64,000 nt of DNA from Drechmeria coniospora (taxonomy: Eukaryota > Ascomycota > Sordariomycetes > Hypocreales > Ophiocordycipitaceae): positions 10,660,520-10,724,519 of the forward strand of contig NC_054389.1 in the NCBI RefSeq assembly GCF_001625195.1, read 5' to 3'. The notes beneath the pieces are model-generated. The model worked only from the letters and a program-made list of their open reading frames with translations. It was not told the DNA's origin and searched no databases. The translations under genes were made by a program, and so were the position numbers. This document shows positions 11,169 to 23,462 of the stretch, piece after piece (the stretch's first letter is position 1; the number at the start of each line of letters is the position of its first letter).

Positions 11169-12768
11169 ATCCAGCCGCTGTCGACTCTTGATCGGCTATA
11201 GTTGGGAGGTTGGCGTTGAAGAGGCTGTTATTTTGTGTTTCGAGCGGTCCCGGGCATCTTGATCTTGTTTGCTGTCTTCTTGTCCATCATGTTGAGATTT
11301 GGTTCATCTGTGCTTCAAAAGGGTTGAGTGGGTTGACTGGAATGGAAATTGCGGAAAAAAGACGACGAGAGGGAAAGAAGGAAAGACGAAAAAGTAGACA
11401 AGCGATGTCTGATGGGTGAGAGAGACTGAGGTGGGCATCGCTGGACGGACGGGATAGACAACGTCATACATAGACTGCCCTAGATGTTGATGAGCAACGA
11501 AGCCAAGCACGGGAATTGCAATGCATGCCATATCATGCCGCCATCTTGGACATGGGAATGGTAGGAGTTGAAGTGGCGAATCTTGGCTGTGAAGTATTAT
11601 TATTGATATGGCTATCGTTCGGTTGGACGGCAAATCTTCGGCAATAGTGCCTTTTCTCTGAAGGCTGGATGGAGCTGGATCGGCCATATCTTGCGTTACG
11701 CTGCCACTCTGATGCTTGAGGCATGTCTCCAGGCCGACAAGCTGGTTGGCAGTTCGCATGGAAGTATTGTTTTTTAATATTATTAACTCTACAGTTTTGC
11801 CCAATCATTTATATGTATCGTATAGTACAATGGCCTGACAGATCGGCCAACTCGTCACGTCGCTTCTCCCTCTCGGCGCACCATACCCTGTGCGCATTTC
11901 TGTCATGGCCGTGATGCTTCGTCGAATCAAACAAGGCAAGAAAGGAAACCGACGCCAGCGTCTTTCAAGGACTGCATCGTCGGCACCGTCGTGATATTCT
12001 CCATGCGGCACCTGGGCCACATTGACCCTAGTGTAGACGCTCAGCCTGCTCTCTCAGGCGAGATTTCGTCTCCTTCACATGACAGTTGGGTCGCTTTCGT
12101 CCCATTGCCATGGTGCTTATCAGGAACCGTCGTGCCGGAGGCGACGTAGAGTCCTGTGGCCCCCCACACTGAGGGCGGCCAGCTTTTCTTCTGCAGTCAA
12201 TGCTGCTCTCGCGCAGCGCCCGCCGTCCACTTCCTTTGGCGTCGTCAGCAAGAGATATGGTGGTGGCAGCGGCCAGTAGCTGCTCAACTCTGCAGTCGAC
12301 ATGAGAGAGTTGGTGAGAATTTGGTACGCCACCCCTCAATGGCGCTTCCCTCACCATCGTGCACTCCCTGTGCCCCCTGGTCTCCTAGTCTCCCGTCGGA
12401 CCCGGGCGTCGGATTCAACATGATGACCTTGGCCTCGCCCAAAAGCATGTTGTTCCGAAGGTGGCCACCTTCGTTGCTCAGGCGACGGCGTGACAGACAG
12501 ACTGCGTAAATTGTCCACGAAACGTCTCTTCACCACGCTCCGGCTACCCCACACGCCCGGCCCTGGGCGACACCTTGGGTGCCACGAACTTGACAGTGGC
12601 AAGCCGAAGGTCCAAGTCAAGTTGCCGTCGCCATTGCACTCGCGGTACCTCCGAGGACCTTCCATTGAGGACCCCTCCATGCGCACGGCTCGGCGATTGC
12701 TGGCGTGGGACGAAAATGAAGGGCAACGAAGAGAAGAGGCGCGAGATGTTGGAGCCGAAGAGATGAAA
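11169..12768. other. Intergenic between convergent desaturase and bZIP genes
   Basis: About 1.6 kb. It holds the 3' flanks of two genes that point toward each other. Several frames are open on both strands (about 12.0-12.75 kb) but none shows a recognisable domain. Confidence 0.4.
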
Positions 12769-13913
12769 TCACAAGTGGCCCTCGCGCTCAAGGATGTGAA
12801 ATAGGACCGAGCTCTTGGAAAAGCCCTTGCTCTGGCCGTGACAGCCAAGCTCATCTTGCACCAGTTCCCGGTGTTGGCCGTAGCCCTGCATCTCGGCAAT
12901 GATCTGGGCCGCGGCGTTGCAGGACATTTCCACGGGCGAAGCGAATGATGATGGACCGCGAGGGGACAGGGCATGAGGCCCGTTGGACGACGGGGTGATG
13001 GCGCCGGGACTGGCACCGGCGGTCGAGGGACTGTCGGCTCGGGAGTCTGCCGACGAATGTCCCGTACTCCGCGGCATGCCATCACAGGACCCTTGCTGCA
13101 TGCTGGCCAAGGCGAGGACGTCGAGCTTGTCGAAGGGGGTGACGGCCGCGGCGTCGGGACGCCTCACCCAGGGTGGAAGGGGGTGGTATGTCGCATTCGC
13201 TTCCGCCGCCGTCGCGGCCGAGCAGCGGGCCGAGTCGGGGCCTGTTGTGTTGTGGCCGTGGTGGCCGTCGTCGGAGCCGGTCGACTTGCCGACACGGGTC
13301 TCGTCGGGCTTCGGTTGGACGAGGCCCTTGATATCTTGGTCCGGCGGGTCGGATGACAAGCCCTGCAACCTCACCGACTCGAGGGCCCGGGCGGCATCCT
13401 GCTCCTGAAAGGACTGCAGAAAATCGTCGACGTCGACGGTGCTCGCGCCCATGCGTGCGAGCATCATCCGCAAGCGCGCGTTCTCGATGGCCACGGTTCG
13501 TGCCGCCTGCTGCATCTCCAGCGTCGCCTCGACGCCGCGGCGCTCAAAGTCCTTGACCTTGCGCTCCATGCTCTCGACGTACTCCTTTCGGCGGGCCCTG
13601 GAGCGTCGCTGGTTTTCTCGGATGCGTACGGCCGACGCCGACGTCGAGCTTTCCGTCTATCGTTCCGTCATCAGCGACAAGGAAACCGGGGCCGTCGACG
13701 GACAAACGAATGCGCAAGGAAGGTCGCCCAAGGAAAGGTCCAAGCAAGTGAGCGCCGGCATGGAGCGGCGAGACGAGAGGAGTTGCGTCACCGTACGAAA
13801 CGGCAGCAAAAGGGAAACGAAGAGGGGAGACCGGGACGCAACAAGACGGACGGGAGACGAGGTGTCGATGAGGGGAGAGGGGAGGGGAGGCCGCTTACCT
13901 TTGCTCCCGCCAT
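12769..13913 (-). CDS. bZIP transcription factor
   Basis: Two exons on the minus strand: 13913-13899 (only ATG plus four codons, MAGAK) and 13656-12769, giving 300 residues. The intron (13657-13898, 242 bases) begins GTAAGC and ends TAG, and that TAG would be an in-frame stop if not spliced. The basic region RENQRRSRARRKEYVESMERK (residues ~18-38) has the N-x7-R pattern of DNA-binding bZIPs. A short leucine/methionine heptad segment follows (ATLEMQQAARTVAIENARLRM). The remainder is low-complexity, Ser/Pro/Ala-rich, with a conserved-looking C-terminal patch (CNAAAQIIAEMQGYG). This is a fungus-specific bZIP class; its targets are not known from the sequence. Confidence 0.88.
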
Positions 13914-15615
13914 GATCGTACCGCAGAAACCTTGGCTCTCGTTGAATGTAAGACCAATGCATGGAGCGGCAAAGTGATTTGGGACAACGCAGAGAAGGCA
14001 ACTCGCGAAGGAAGTCTCTGCCAGAAAAAATTGGCCTGCCCGTCGAGGGTGGAGCTCGTCGGAGGGGGGGGGGGGGGGGGAGACGTTATGATTACCATCC
14101 GAGTGCGAGTACGGGGAGGAGCCAAGCAGGGTCCAGCAACGGAGGTGTATTTTTTTTTTTCGTCGTTGGTGACCTACTCGTGCAGGCTATTACAGTGGGC
14201 TAGCTAGCAGTGGGCGCAGTGGGCGCAGTGGGGTGGACCTGAGAACCTGAGAAAGAAGGTGTGAAGTGACAGCAGGCCCACCACGAGCTGTGGATAGGAG
14301 CGCCACCCGTAGGCGCAAGTCAGTACGGGCTTGTAAGTACGGAGTAAGTACTTGTAAGTAGGTACTGTACAAGCACGGAGTACTCGTAGGTACGTTTGAT
14401 TGAGGCGGGGCAAGTTCAGGAGCACTTGTACGGAGAACTGTAAGTAGTACGGAGTACTCCGTACAGTACTTGCAAGTTACTACTTGTACATCTACAGAGG
14501 AACGCTGCCATTGATTCTTACTTACAGAACATGTACTGTAAGTAACTAGTACTGTACGGAGTACAATAACAGGACAAGTACGGAGTACATGCACCTACTT
14601 ACAAGTAGTTGTATGTATACGGAGGAATTAATACTTACAATTGATTCAAGAACTGTAATCATTAATACGGGCACCCACCCAGGTCCTACAAGTAAGTAAT
14701 TACAAGCACACCTGAAAGTACAAGCACACCTGAAAGTACAAGCATACCTGAAAGTACAAGCATACCTGAAAGTACAAGCACACCTGAAAGTACAAGCACA
14801 CCTGAAAGTACAAGCACACCTGAAAGTACAACCTACTTAAGTAAGTACTTTATTACAGCTACTTACGTCTAGTATTTATGTCCAGGGCTGCTACGCAGTT
14901 GCTCCATACATTAAGTAAGGAAGTAAGTAAGTACAACTACGGAGTACTTGCAGTGCACTTCTCATAGGGCCAATGCCACTACCGTCAATGGCTGTAGCCC
15001 CAGTACTTGGCCACTTCGTATAGCGAGTACTCCATACACTAACTTGCACCGTACTCCGTACACGTACATGTACATCTCCGTACCATCGAGGTAGTCATGT
15101 ACGGAGTACTTTTGCAGTAAGTATTATGCTAATAATATAATGCGGATCATTTATGATGGTCAGCATGTGCTCCGTAATTCGGAGTATCAAGTACCAGTAT
15201 TGCTGCACATTCGGCGTACTGTACTTGCACGTACATGTACTTACAGTGCTTACACCTACTAGTGCACAATATCACTACGTACCTAGTATTGAGTACCCCG
15301 TAAACTACCCCTTGATTTGCCGTCCCAGAGCCTTTGCATGATGCTCGTCATTCATGGCGGGCCAAACTGCCTGCCATCATACGCGTTTGTTTCCTACACA
15401 GACATCTCCCGTGCAAGTGATGGAGGTCATGATGCCTTTATACCTCTCGCTCTTGGACGCAGGGGCATGAGCATGGACTAGGAGCTCCCTGCGGCGACAC
15501 GGCACGAGCATTTTGGACCTAGTGTTGGCCACGGTATGGAAGGATGAATGGTATGGGTATCATATTGCCCGACGCTCAACGTCCAATGACTTCTCGCAAG
15601 CACCCAAAGCACCGC
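13914..15615. repeat. Upstream of the bZIP gene, then a GTAC-motif island
   Basis: 13914-14300 is the bZIP 5' region, with a G run at 14064-14080 and a T run near 14150. From about 14330 to 15330 the GTAC inverted-repeat motifs dominate (GTACGGAGTAC at 14445, 14560 and 15100, for example) and include an 18 bp tandem array. 15340-15615 is motif-poor and is the 3' flank of TAF11. No gene was recognised. Confidence 0.7.
14701..14826. repeat. Tandem array, 7 copies of an 18 bp unit
   Basis: Seven head-to-tail copies of TACAAGCACACCTGAAAG occupy exactly 126 bases. Copies 3 and 4 share one C-to-T change (GCATACC). There are no spacers, so it is not a CRISPR array. The unit contains AGTACAAG at each junction, linking it to the surrounding GTAC motif family. 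Confidence 0.95.
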
Positions 15616-16626
15616 CTACTTGAACAGTCTTTTACCTGTTCGGGTCGAGAACCGTTCGACGCCGTCTCCTTGCTGCGCATGCCACATCTGCTGCATCCCG
15701 ACCCCGCGGCTCGCACCGCTGGCCCTGTATCGCTTCCACGCCTCGCGCAGATGATCGGGACGCAGCGGACCGCGCTTCATCTCCCTCTCGGTGCCTTCCT
15801 CGTCGACCGACGGCGGCTCCGTCGCCACCTCCGCTTGCGTCTCGCCCGCAGCCATCCACTCCCCCTGCACCCGCCTCGCCGACTCGATGATCTCGCCGGC
15901 GAACAGCTTCGCCACAGCCTTGACGGCGGTGCTGACCATCTGCGGCACCGACTGGGACACCGTAGCGTTGACCACCTGTAGTCGGCTCGCGTTAGCACCG
16001 GCCGGTCAGCGTGCAGACGGTCCTGCTCCTCCGTCGTCCCCCCCCCCCCCTTCACTTACCCGCTTCACCACCGCGTCCGACAGCTTGGCCGCTCGCCACA
16101 GCTCGTACCGGTTGTACTGCTCGCTGTCAAACGCTTCCACAAGGAGAGCGCGCAATCTTATTTCCTCTTGCTTCTGCTCTTGTGTGCGCGCCACGCCCTC
16201 CTCCAGCGCCATCTCTTGGTTTTCGTCGTCCTCGTCGTCCTCGCCCTCCTTCTCGCCTCCCTGGCCGCTCACCGTCGTCGGCGCCTTGCCACCGACGAGG
16301 CTTGGCGTCTGCTCCCTCAACTCGTCGCCCTTGTCCATTTTCGACTTGCGTCCCCGCTTCTTCTTCGGCGCGCTGACGGCGCTGCCGCTGACGATCGATG
16401 ATGCATCCATCGACGGCGATCGTGCGTATGGCGACCGGACCTCGGGTGGGAACGATGTTTGCCGTAGAGGATGCGCCGGCTGGGACACGCCCGACGGCTT
16501 GCGTCGCTTCACCGGAGGACCATCACCGTCGAGCGTCGAGGACCGCTTCTTGTTGGGGAGAACGGCCGGCGACGGGTTGGGCGGCGACATGGCTAACGGA
16601 GACGACGCGTACGGCGGCGAGGCCAT
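15616..16626 (-). CDS. TAF11: TFIID subunit TAF11 (TAFII28-like histone fold)
   Basis: Exons 16626-16060 and 15975-15616 encode 308 residues. The intron is 84 bases (GTAAGT ... CTACAG, phase 0) and contains a C/G homopolymer. The N-terminal 150 residues are disordered: Pro/Ser-rich, a KKKRGRKSK basic patch and an acidic EDDEDDE patch. The histone fold spans about residues 155-245, with RALLVEAFDSEQYNRYELWR, then after splicing VVNATVSQSVPQMVSTAVKA and VAKLFAGEIIESAR. The family's closing helix follows (GPLRPDHLREAWKRYR). TAF11 pairs with TAF13 in TFIID and contacts TBP/TFIIA at core promoters. The first ATG of the frame (MASPPYASS) is chosen as start. Confidence 0.93.
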
Positions 16627-17989
16627 GATGAAGCTTTGAGAGTTTGTGCGTTCATGAGACGAAATCGAACGACTTGCAGGTCATGAGGAAATGTGGTGAG
16701 TGAAGTGGGAGGGAGCTAGGTGTGTTGGGTGGAACAATGAAATAGCGTAATCATGCTTGCAGCTGGTAGTAGCGTGCAAGTACATGTACTTTACGAAGTG
16801 ATACAGTGCTAGTTGAACGGGTGGACACTCTCAACGGCAAAGTCACATGACCGTCAAGACGCAGTGGAACGTCGTGACGACCTCGGCGGCTGAACTACCA
16901 TGGCTACGGTGCAGCCAGGCTTTAAGATACAAGTAGTACTAGACGTGGCACTCGGAGCGCATCGTGAAGCGGAAGCGTTCGTTTGATCGGAAATTGTTCG
17001 GCAGTGCGTAACAGGATAGTTCTTCGGTCGTCATAGAGAGATGCCTATCTTCTTGCTTCGAGCCGCATGTGGGTGATGCAATCGGCATCATCGAGATCTT
17101 GATGGAAAAAGGGCCAGCGTAGGGCGTTGCTGAAATAAATCGGGCCACGGTAGAGGGGGCGCTAGAAGTTGTCGGCAACGGCCATGTCGGAGAAGTTAAA
17201 GCGTACGCAACGACACTCGTGTCGATGGTTGTTTCGGTAAACCACGTTCTTGTTTCGCCCGTCCGACCAGCTTGATGCGATGGTAGCATCGGCGCTGACA
17301 AGTTAGCTCTGCCGCACTGACGTACCGATACCGATAATGGTGTCTCCGGAAACAAAGGACCGGTTCCGAAGTGCCGCAAGATGAATGACAAGGAGGGCCA
17401 TTGCGACGTCGGTCCTCGCAGGCATGGCGGCAGTCCAGCTCGCAGGACTGCGTTCTCTTTTCAAGTACCACTACACTCGGCCAGCCAGTAAACAGATGCA
17501 TGTATCAAGATACGTACATGTAATAATCCTATACATGCAACAAACCGAGGTCTTTCCGTACATGGATGGATACCAAGGCCTCGATACTATATCCCTCCTC
17601 CACTCGACACAATGGCAAATTGCAGTCATGATGGATGCCACAGATGGATGTGTTGTTCCCATTATCTAGCATGCAGCCAATTCCATCGATCCGCCAAGAG
17701 ACTCCAACACCATTATTGCAATGCGCCCACCCATTATTGTGCCGCCGACCGAATCGTGCCCATCGCGCATTTTGTCCCTCGCAGCTCGCCCCGAGTCAGG
17801 CAGCAACCGACTTGTAACTGGAAAACAATCATCAACTCGCTACCCATCATACCGTCTGGCGCGTCCCTCTAATACGTATAACCGCGCACCGAACAGTATA
17901 GTGTTACATGCCTTTTGAACGAGATGCCACTCTGCCAGTCCCGCCGTGCCAACGCAACTCGCAACTCTTGCTCGTCGCCGCCCCCCGAC
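16627..17989. other. Intergenic between TAF11 (5' end) and KDM5 (3' end)
   Basis: This contains the TAF11 promoter and the 3' flank of KDM5. A 150-codon frame is open on the minus strand (listed separately) without recognisable features. Only a few scattered GTAC motifs occur, unlike the larger islands. Confidence 0.4.
16939..17391 (-). CDS. Hypothetical 150-residue frame, doubtful
   Basis: An uninterrupted frame from ATG to stop, rich in Ser, Thr and Pro, with no domain, signal peptide or membrane segment that I recognise. Composition is close to that of the surrounding non-coding DNA. It may be a chance frame; it is listed because it is the only frame of this length in the gap. Confidence 0.15.
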   Translation of the reverse strand: MSFILRHFGTGPLFPETPLSVSVRQCGRANLSAPMLPSHQAGRTGETRTWFTETTIDTSVVAYALTSPTWPLPTTSSAPSTVARFISATPYAGPFSIKISMMPIASPTCGSKQEDRHLSMTTEELSCYALPNNFRSNERFRFTMRSECHV

Positions 17990-20900
17990 CTACTCCCCAT
18001 CCAGCAACGCGTCCATGCCGTTCCTCTCGCTCTCGAGAGATTCCGCCGTAACGGGGCCGTTGGTCGCGCCATCCTTCTTCCTCTGTTCCTCTTCGTCGTC
18101 CTGGTTTGTCATCTCCTTGAACATCTGATCCACCTTGCCCTCGTCCTGCTTCGTCATCTCGTCCGGTTCCGCACGAGTTTCTGGCCCACCTTGTCCGCTG
18201 ATCGACCTTCGTGTCGGTTCCCAACAGTCTGACCCGAAAATCTGCTGAGCTCTCTTCCTTCCAAACTCGGTTCGGCCCAGTATCTCGAGAGCCCTGTTCT
18301 TGCCAGCCTCCGTATGCAGATTGATCGTCGGTTCTCGGTCTTGCAGCAGCCGATCCTCCAGAGACATGCCGGAATCGTCGACGATGACAGGCAGGAAGCT
18401 GGGGTGGAGAACGCCGTCAGCGGCGCCCGTCCGCTCTCCAGTGCCACCATCAGACGGCGAGACCGATTTGGCCAGCTGGTCGTGCGACGGCGCAGACGAA
18501 CTCGACGTCGCAGATGGTGGTGGACGAGTGAAAAAGGCCGGGCTGCCGTACGGCGTCGTGCCGGAAGGAGGCAAAATCGGCCCCGTGGAGGACGGATGTG
18601 ATGCTGCAGTGGCTGCTGCTGCTGCCGCCGCCGCCGCCGCCGCCGCCGCTTCTGCGTTGGCCGCCTTGCGACGCAGGCTGTTTGCCTTGCCCTTGGCATG
18701 CTCCGGGAGGTCGTCGGGGTTCTCGACGCCGTACTCCGCAAGCATCTTCTGCAGCTTCGTCGGTCGCGGCTTGCGCGTGCTGAGGGACACTTCCAGGATG
18801 GGTGGCGCGTTGGGGGCAACAGGACACCATTTATGGAGTTCTTGCCGGAAGAAGTTGGTTTCGTACGAGAGAAGAACCTCGGCGCCTTCGAGCTTTCGTA
18901 GATAAAACCGCTGCGTCTCCGCCTCGGCTTCCGTAGACAGGAGCGGGTTGCAGTACCGGGCAATGCTTTCCCGGAAAGTCTGCGAGTTGTCGATGATGCG
19001 GGTAAGAATCTCCTCCTCATCCGGTTGAAACGGCAGCCCGGGCATCTCGTCCGACAGCGCCACGAGATCCTCGAGCTTCGGCCTCGCAGCGTCCCGCGGG
19101 ATCTTCATCCGCCAGTCGCAGATGGGGCACGTGTACTTGTCGTCCTCCTTGACCTTGCCGCGGGCAATCTTCAAGCATTTGTAATGATACCTGCGCATCG
19201 GTCAGCTCGCACCGCTCCTCCAGCGATCAACGCGTAGACGTACCATTCGTGGCAAAGCTCGCACTCGATCATCATTCCAGCCTCGATTTTTCTGCAGATG
19301 CAGAATACCTGTCTGGACCGGGGGTCTTCCCATCGAGTCCCGCCTTGCTCAGGCGTCGCCTCTCTCGATACCGGTTCCCCAGGGAGTCGCGGCGTATCGT
19401 GCTCCACGTTGAAGCAGTCCGAATTGCGCTCAAGGACGTACTCGAGATGGCTCTTGAGTATGTGAAGAGGCGCGTTCGATTTGCCAAAGAGCTTCTTCCC
19501 CTTTCGCATCCAGTCCTCGTGCCGTTTCTTCTCATTTTCGAGATCGAGCGTCCCGTTCGGCTTGGAGTTCAGATCCTCCAGCTTCTTGGAGATCTCAACC
19601 GCTTCCGAATACTTTGGTCGCTTGCGGTAGTCGGGATCGCGGCAGCGCTCGGTGATGTCGAGGATCTGCCGATGAGCTTCGCGCTGCTTGTGCAATATCT
19701 GATCGACAATGGCTAGCGTCTCCTGTGAGACGGGAAGCGCATTCAGCTGCACTTGACTCGAAAGCGCCTCCAGCTGAGGGTAGTGAACCGTCTCGGCTTC
19801 GATGAGCTCCCTTGCCTTCCGCTCCCACGCCTCGCCAGCTTGCAGTTGGTCGCAATAGTACTTGAGGTGATCGTTGTAGGGGGCGACCTCGAGCCGCTTC
19901 CCCTCCTCGATGAGCGCTTGAGCTTCTTTCAGCGAGAGGAATGCGCCGCGGCTGGCACGAGCTTTCTGGTTCCATCGCATCTGCTCGAGCACCCTGGACA
20001 AGCGATCGATCTCGGGCATGTCCACATTGAAGCTGCGCCCTTCCTCCAGGAGCTCGTCGACGGTGTCCATGGAAATCGTCGCCGTTTTCTCCAGCGCCCG
20101 AGACGCGCTGGCCTGGAACGCCTTGATCGCCGCCGCGCGCTCTTGCAGCTGAGCGATCTCGGGGCACTCGAAGCCGAGCCGCTCCGCATCGGCCAGGAGA
20201 CGATAGATGTTGGACACGTTGCGCGATTCGCGCTCCTTTTGGTCCTGCGCGGAGCTGCCGGTCGACCTCCGCGTGCTGCTCTGCCAGATTCTTTCATTCT
20301 TTCGACGATTCTGCTGCTTCCGGACAATGTAGTTTGTGGCTTCGTCAACCCACTCGTTACACCGGTCGACGTATTGCTTCAATACTGGCAGCGAAGGCAG
20401 GCTGTACGGTATCCGTTCACCCTCGTGCAGCATGTTCCGGAGAGTCTTGAGCGATGGCGTCGCTGCTTCCTCAAGCAAGTTGCTGTACTTTTCTTCCCAC
20501 AGCTCCGGAGTCCGGGCTTTCTCGACAACCCTCTCGTACGCAGCAGTCATGTCAGCGGTCGCCTTTCGAAAGTACAGAGTGTGTCCATCGCCAAGAAATC
20601 TTTGGAGCTCCGTTCGATCGCAGCATGGATGCTGCCCTGCGTGGAGGACACACAAGACCTTGCCCGAGCGTTCGCATTTGAAACGTGACAGGTAGGCAAA
20701 CGCTTTGCAATGGCTGCAGCATTGCTCATCCTCATCGTGGACATCCGCATCCTCAATCTTGAACGAAAGCGGACAGTCGCCGCCGTTTTCGACGCCCTGA
20801 AGAGGACATCGATGGGGAGACGACTCGACGTGCTGGTTGATGAACCCCTCACGTTGCGCAATCTCGCGCTTGTGTATCCGATCCAACGCAGGGGCCAGCC

Positions 20901-23462
20901 ACTTCGCCGTCTGAATGGTGAGACCGGAGGCGGGACCACCATCGGCCGCAGTGCAGAGCAGCTCGTCGTGCGAGAAGCAAGGTTGTCGACGGAAGACCTG
21001 GAGCCTCTCCACACCAGCCAGGCCGAACGGCTCCCAGTCACAGGGGGCAAAATTCACGGCCTCGTTGAAGTTGAAGCCGTGATTGAAACCAGCGTGATAA
21101 GCTTGGGGAAACGTGATGACAAACTGACCGGCTCTCTGGTCCAGAGCGTAAACACGCACGTCGGCCTTCTTCAGCTGTTCCGGCGTGAGCAGCGTGACGA
21201 GCTGAAAGAGGAGGTCTGGCTGCGTCTCGAAGAGCTCCGGCACAGCCTCCTTCATGGCCGCCTCAAACTTTTCGGCGTCTTCTCCCGGGATGCCGTACCA
21301 CGTTTTCGTCGCGCCAAAGTGTTGGTAGTTGGCCGAATAAGCGTAATGGTCTTCGTTGTGCCAGCAAAAGGTGGAGAAAATCATGCCCACATAGACCCAG
21401 GGTACCGTCATGCCAGAAATATCGGACTTGATATGTCGGAAAAGGCTCTCGGCATGAAACGGGAGCGTGTTGAGATTCCACGGGTCTGTCGCGTAAGGAT
21501 TGAGAGGGTGCCTCTCGATGGTGGGAAACCCAGAGCCATGGGTGGTGCAATGAATATCGGCACCGTACTCGACCTCGACGGTTTCCTCCAGATCCGCGAC
21601 GAGGCGCCAGAACTCGGTCTCGACGTCTTCTTCGGTCACGGGGCGATGGCAGTTGAGGGTGCTGTCAAAAGGCATCTTCTTCTCGAAATAGCCTTGCTTG
21701 AAGTCGTTTGCCTTTTGCTGGAACTGCTTGAGGGAGTACAGCCCACCCTCCTCGAATCCGAATTGTCCGTCGCCGACAAGGCAACGGGGACAATTCCATT
21801 CCGCGTCGGGCTTGCGCTTCAGCGGCGGGTCGAGGCAGGGGCCGTGGTACGAGTGCTCGCAAGACTCGCAAACGAGCAATGTGCCCGCCTCTTCCCCCCT
21901 GCCGCAGCTCTCGCACTTCTCCTCACCCGTGATCGATTCGTCCCGCGGGATGCGTGGAACGGAAGGGCGGAAGGGTGTCATGTGCGAGCCAGCGACGGTG
22001 GGGACGGCATCTCTCTTCAACCGCTTGCTGCGACGGCTACTACTGTCGCCGTCGCAGCGGTCGGCATCGGTCTCCTTCTTGGCCGAGTCCGACAAGCTGC
22101 CGAAGCTGAGCTGTCGCTTGAGCGCGACGGCGGCGCCCAAGCCGGAGATTCGGCCCTCGGGCGTGTTCTTGGCAGTCGAGCCCGGGCTTTCGAATCGCTT
22201 CGGGTCCGGCGTTGAAGTGGACCCCTCTCCGTTGGAGGCTCGATTCACGGCGGCCGAAGCGGCGTTTACGGCAGTGAAGCCGCCATTGTTCACGGCGCTG
22301 AAGCCGCTGGTAGTACCGGCGGAGGTCGGCACTGGCGGGGCATCGATCATCGGCGTCTCCCGGTCCGACTCCCGTTTCAAGCCGTTTACGCTGGCTTGCA
22401 CGTTATCGGAAGCCTGGCGGAGTGGCGACTCGCACTTTGCGCTGGACGGCGTGTTGACGTTGGACCTCTTGACGGGGGTTGGTGCGGGACTTGGTGTCAG
22501 CGGCCCCCCGTACTCCTGCTCGAGCTGGTGGTGGACGCCCGGTTTGGCAAGCCTCAGGTACTCCTCGTAGGGGCAGAGCCATCGCTGGTACGAGTTCTTC
22601 AGCGACGTAGACAGCGAGGACATGATCTTTCCGCTGTAGCCAAGGTCGCGACCAATTTCGGCCCACTTCTTCAGCTTGCAAACCTTGTCGAATCCGCCGC
22701 GTGACTCGACGGCCTTTTTCAGGCGATACAAGTCTAAAGGCTTCTTGTCGACGTACGGAAGCCGATGCAAGTTGTTGCCGTGTTGTTTGTGGAACTTGCC
22801 GAGGCCATCGAGATAGGTGAGGTTGGCACGGGTGCCTGCAGAAACATCAGCATGGTCCGTTGCACAGGCATGCGCACCAGGCATCACCCACTTCCTTCTA
22901 CCGAATTCAGTTCCTGCTTGCGAGTGCGAAAATGAAACTTCTGTAGGCGACGAATCAGCACGATTCGCCGACGCGAGCCAGGGGCTCTCCTCTCCCGCCA
23001 CGAGTGAGGTCAAGTCGGACGGGCGGGCGCCTAGCATACCTCGGTGTCAATGGCGAAATCCGGGTTCCAGGAATCAGGAGGAACGATCTTGCAGATGCCG
23101 TATTTAGAAGCTTCGGGGGCGATTTTCTTTATGTACTCTAGCGGATCCCGCCAGTCATCTTCATTCGGATGGTACGTCGGGGCTTCGGATATGCCGTGGG
23201 GTCTGGTCTTCTTCAGCGGCTCGCGCATCGCCGTGGGCTGGCCGCGGCGCTCGACCGAGGTCAGGTCGAGGGCTGTGCTGGCCATGGCGCTCAGGGGAAC
23301 CTGCGTGTTCGCGGGGTGATAGCCGTTCGTGTTGACCTTGCGCTTAGGCCGTGCCGATGGCTGCGTCGCCGGCGTTCCGATGGCCGGAGAACTTCGCGTG
23401 CTGGCATTCGCGCTATCGGCAGCGGCAGCCGTGGCGGCAGGATTGCTCGTCACCGACACCAT
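17990..23462 (-). CDS. KDM5/JARID1-type histone H3K4 demethylase
   Basis: Four exons: 23462-23040, 22940-22892 (49 bases), 22835-19244 and 19190-17990, giving 1754 residues. Domain order: JmjN (~93-134), ARID (~161-255), PHD1 (~465-510, CESCGRGEEAG...CPRC), JmjC (~600-770), C5HC2 zinc finger (~840-890), PLU-1 coiled region (~940-1240) and PHD2 (~1337-1400, CICRKIEAGMMIECELCHEW). Iron ligands are visible as HNED and the His in GFNHGFN, so the enzyme should be active, removing methyl groups from H3K4 using Fe(II) and 2-oxoglutarate. The small exon 2 supplies FHFRTRKQELNSVEG, which joins JmjN to ARID. The last intron is 53 bases and splits Trp in PHD2. The C-terminal tail has a poly-Ala run near 18605-18650. 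This matches fungal Jhd2/Lid2-like proteins. Confidence 0.95.

Noticed and set aside
14701..14826. Possible CRISPR-like array
   Set aside because: The units are contiguous with no spacers, and the genome is fungal.
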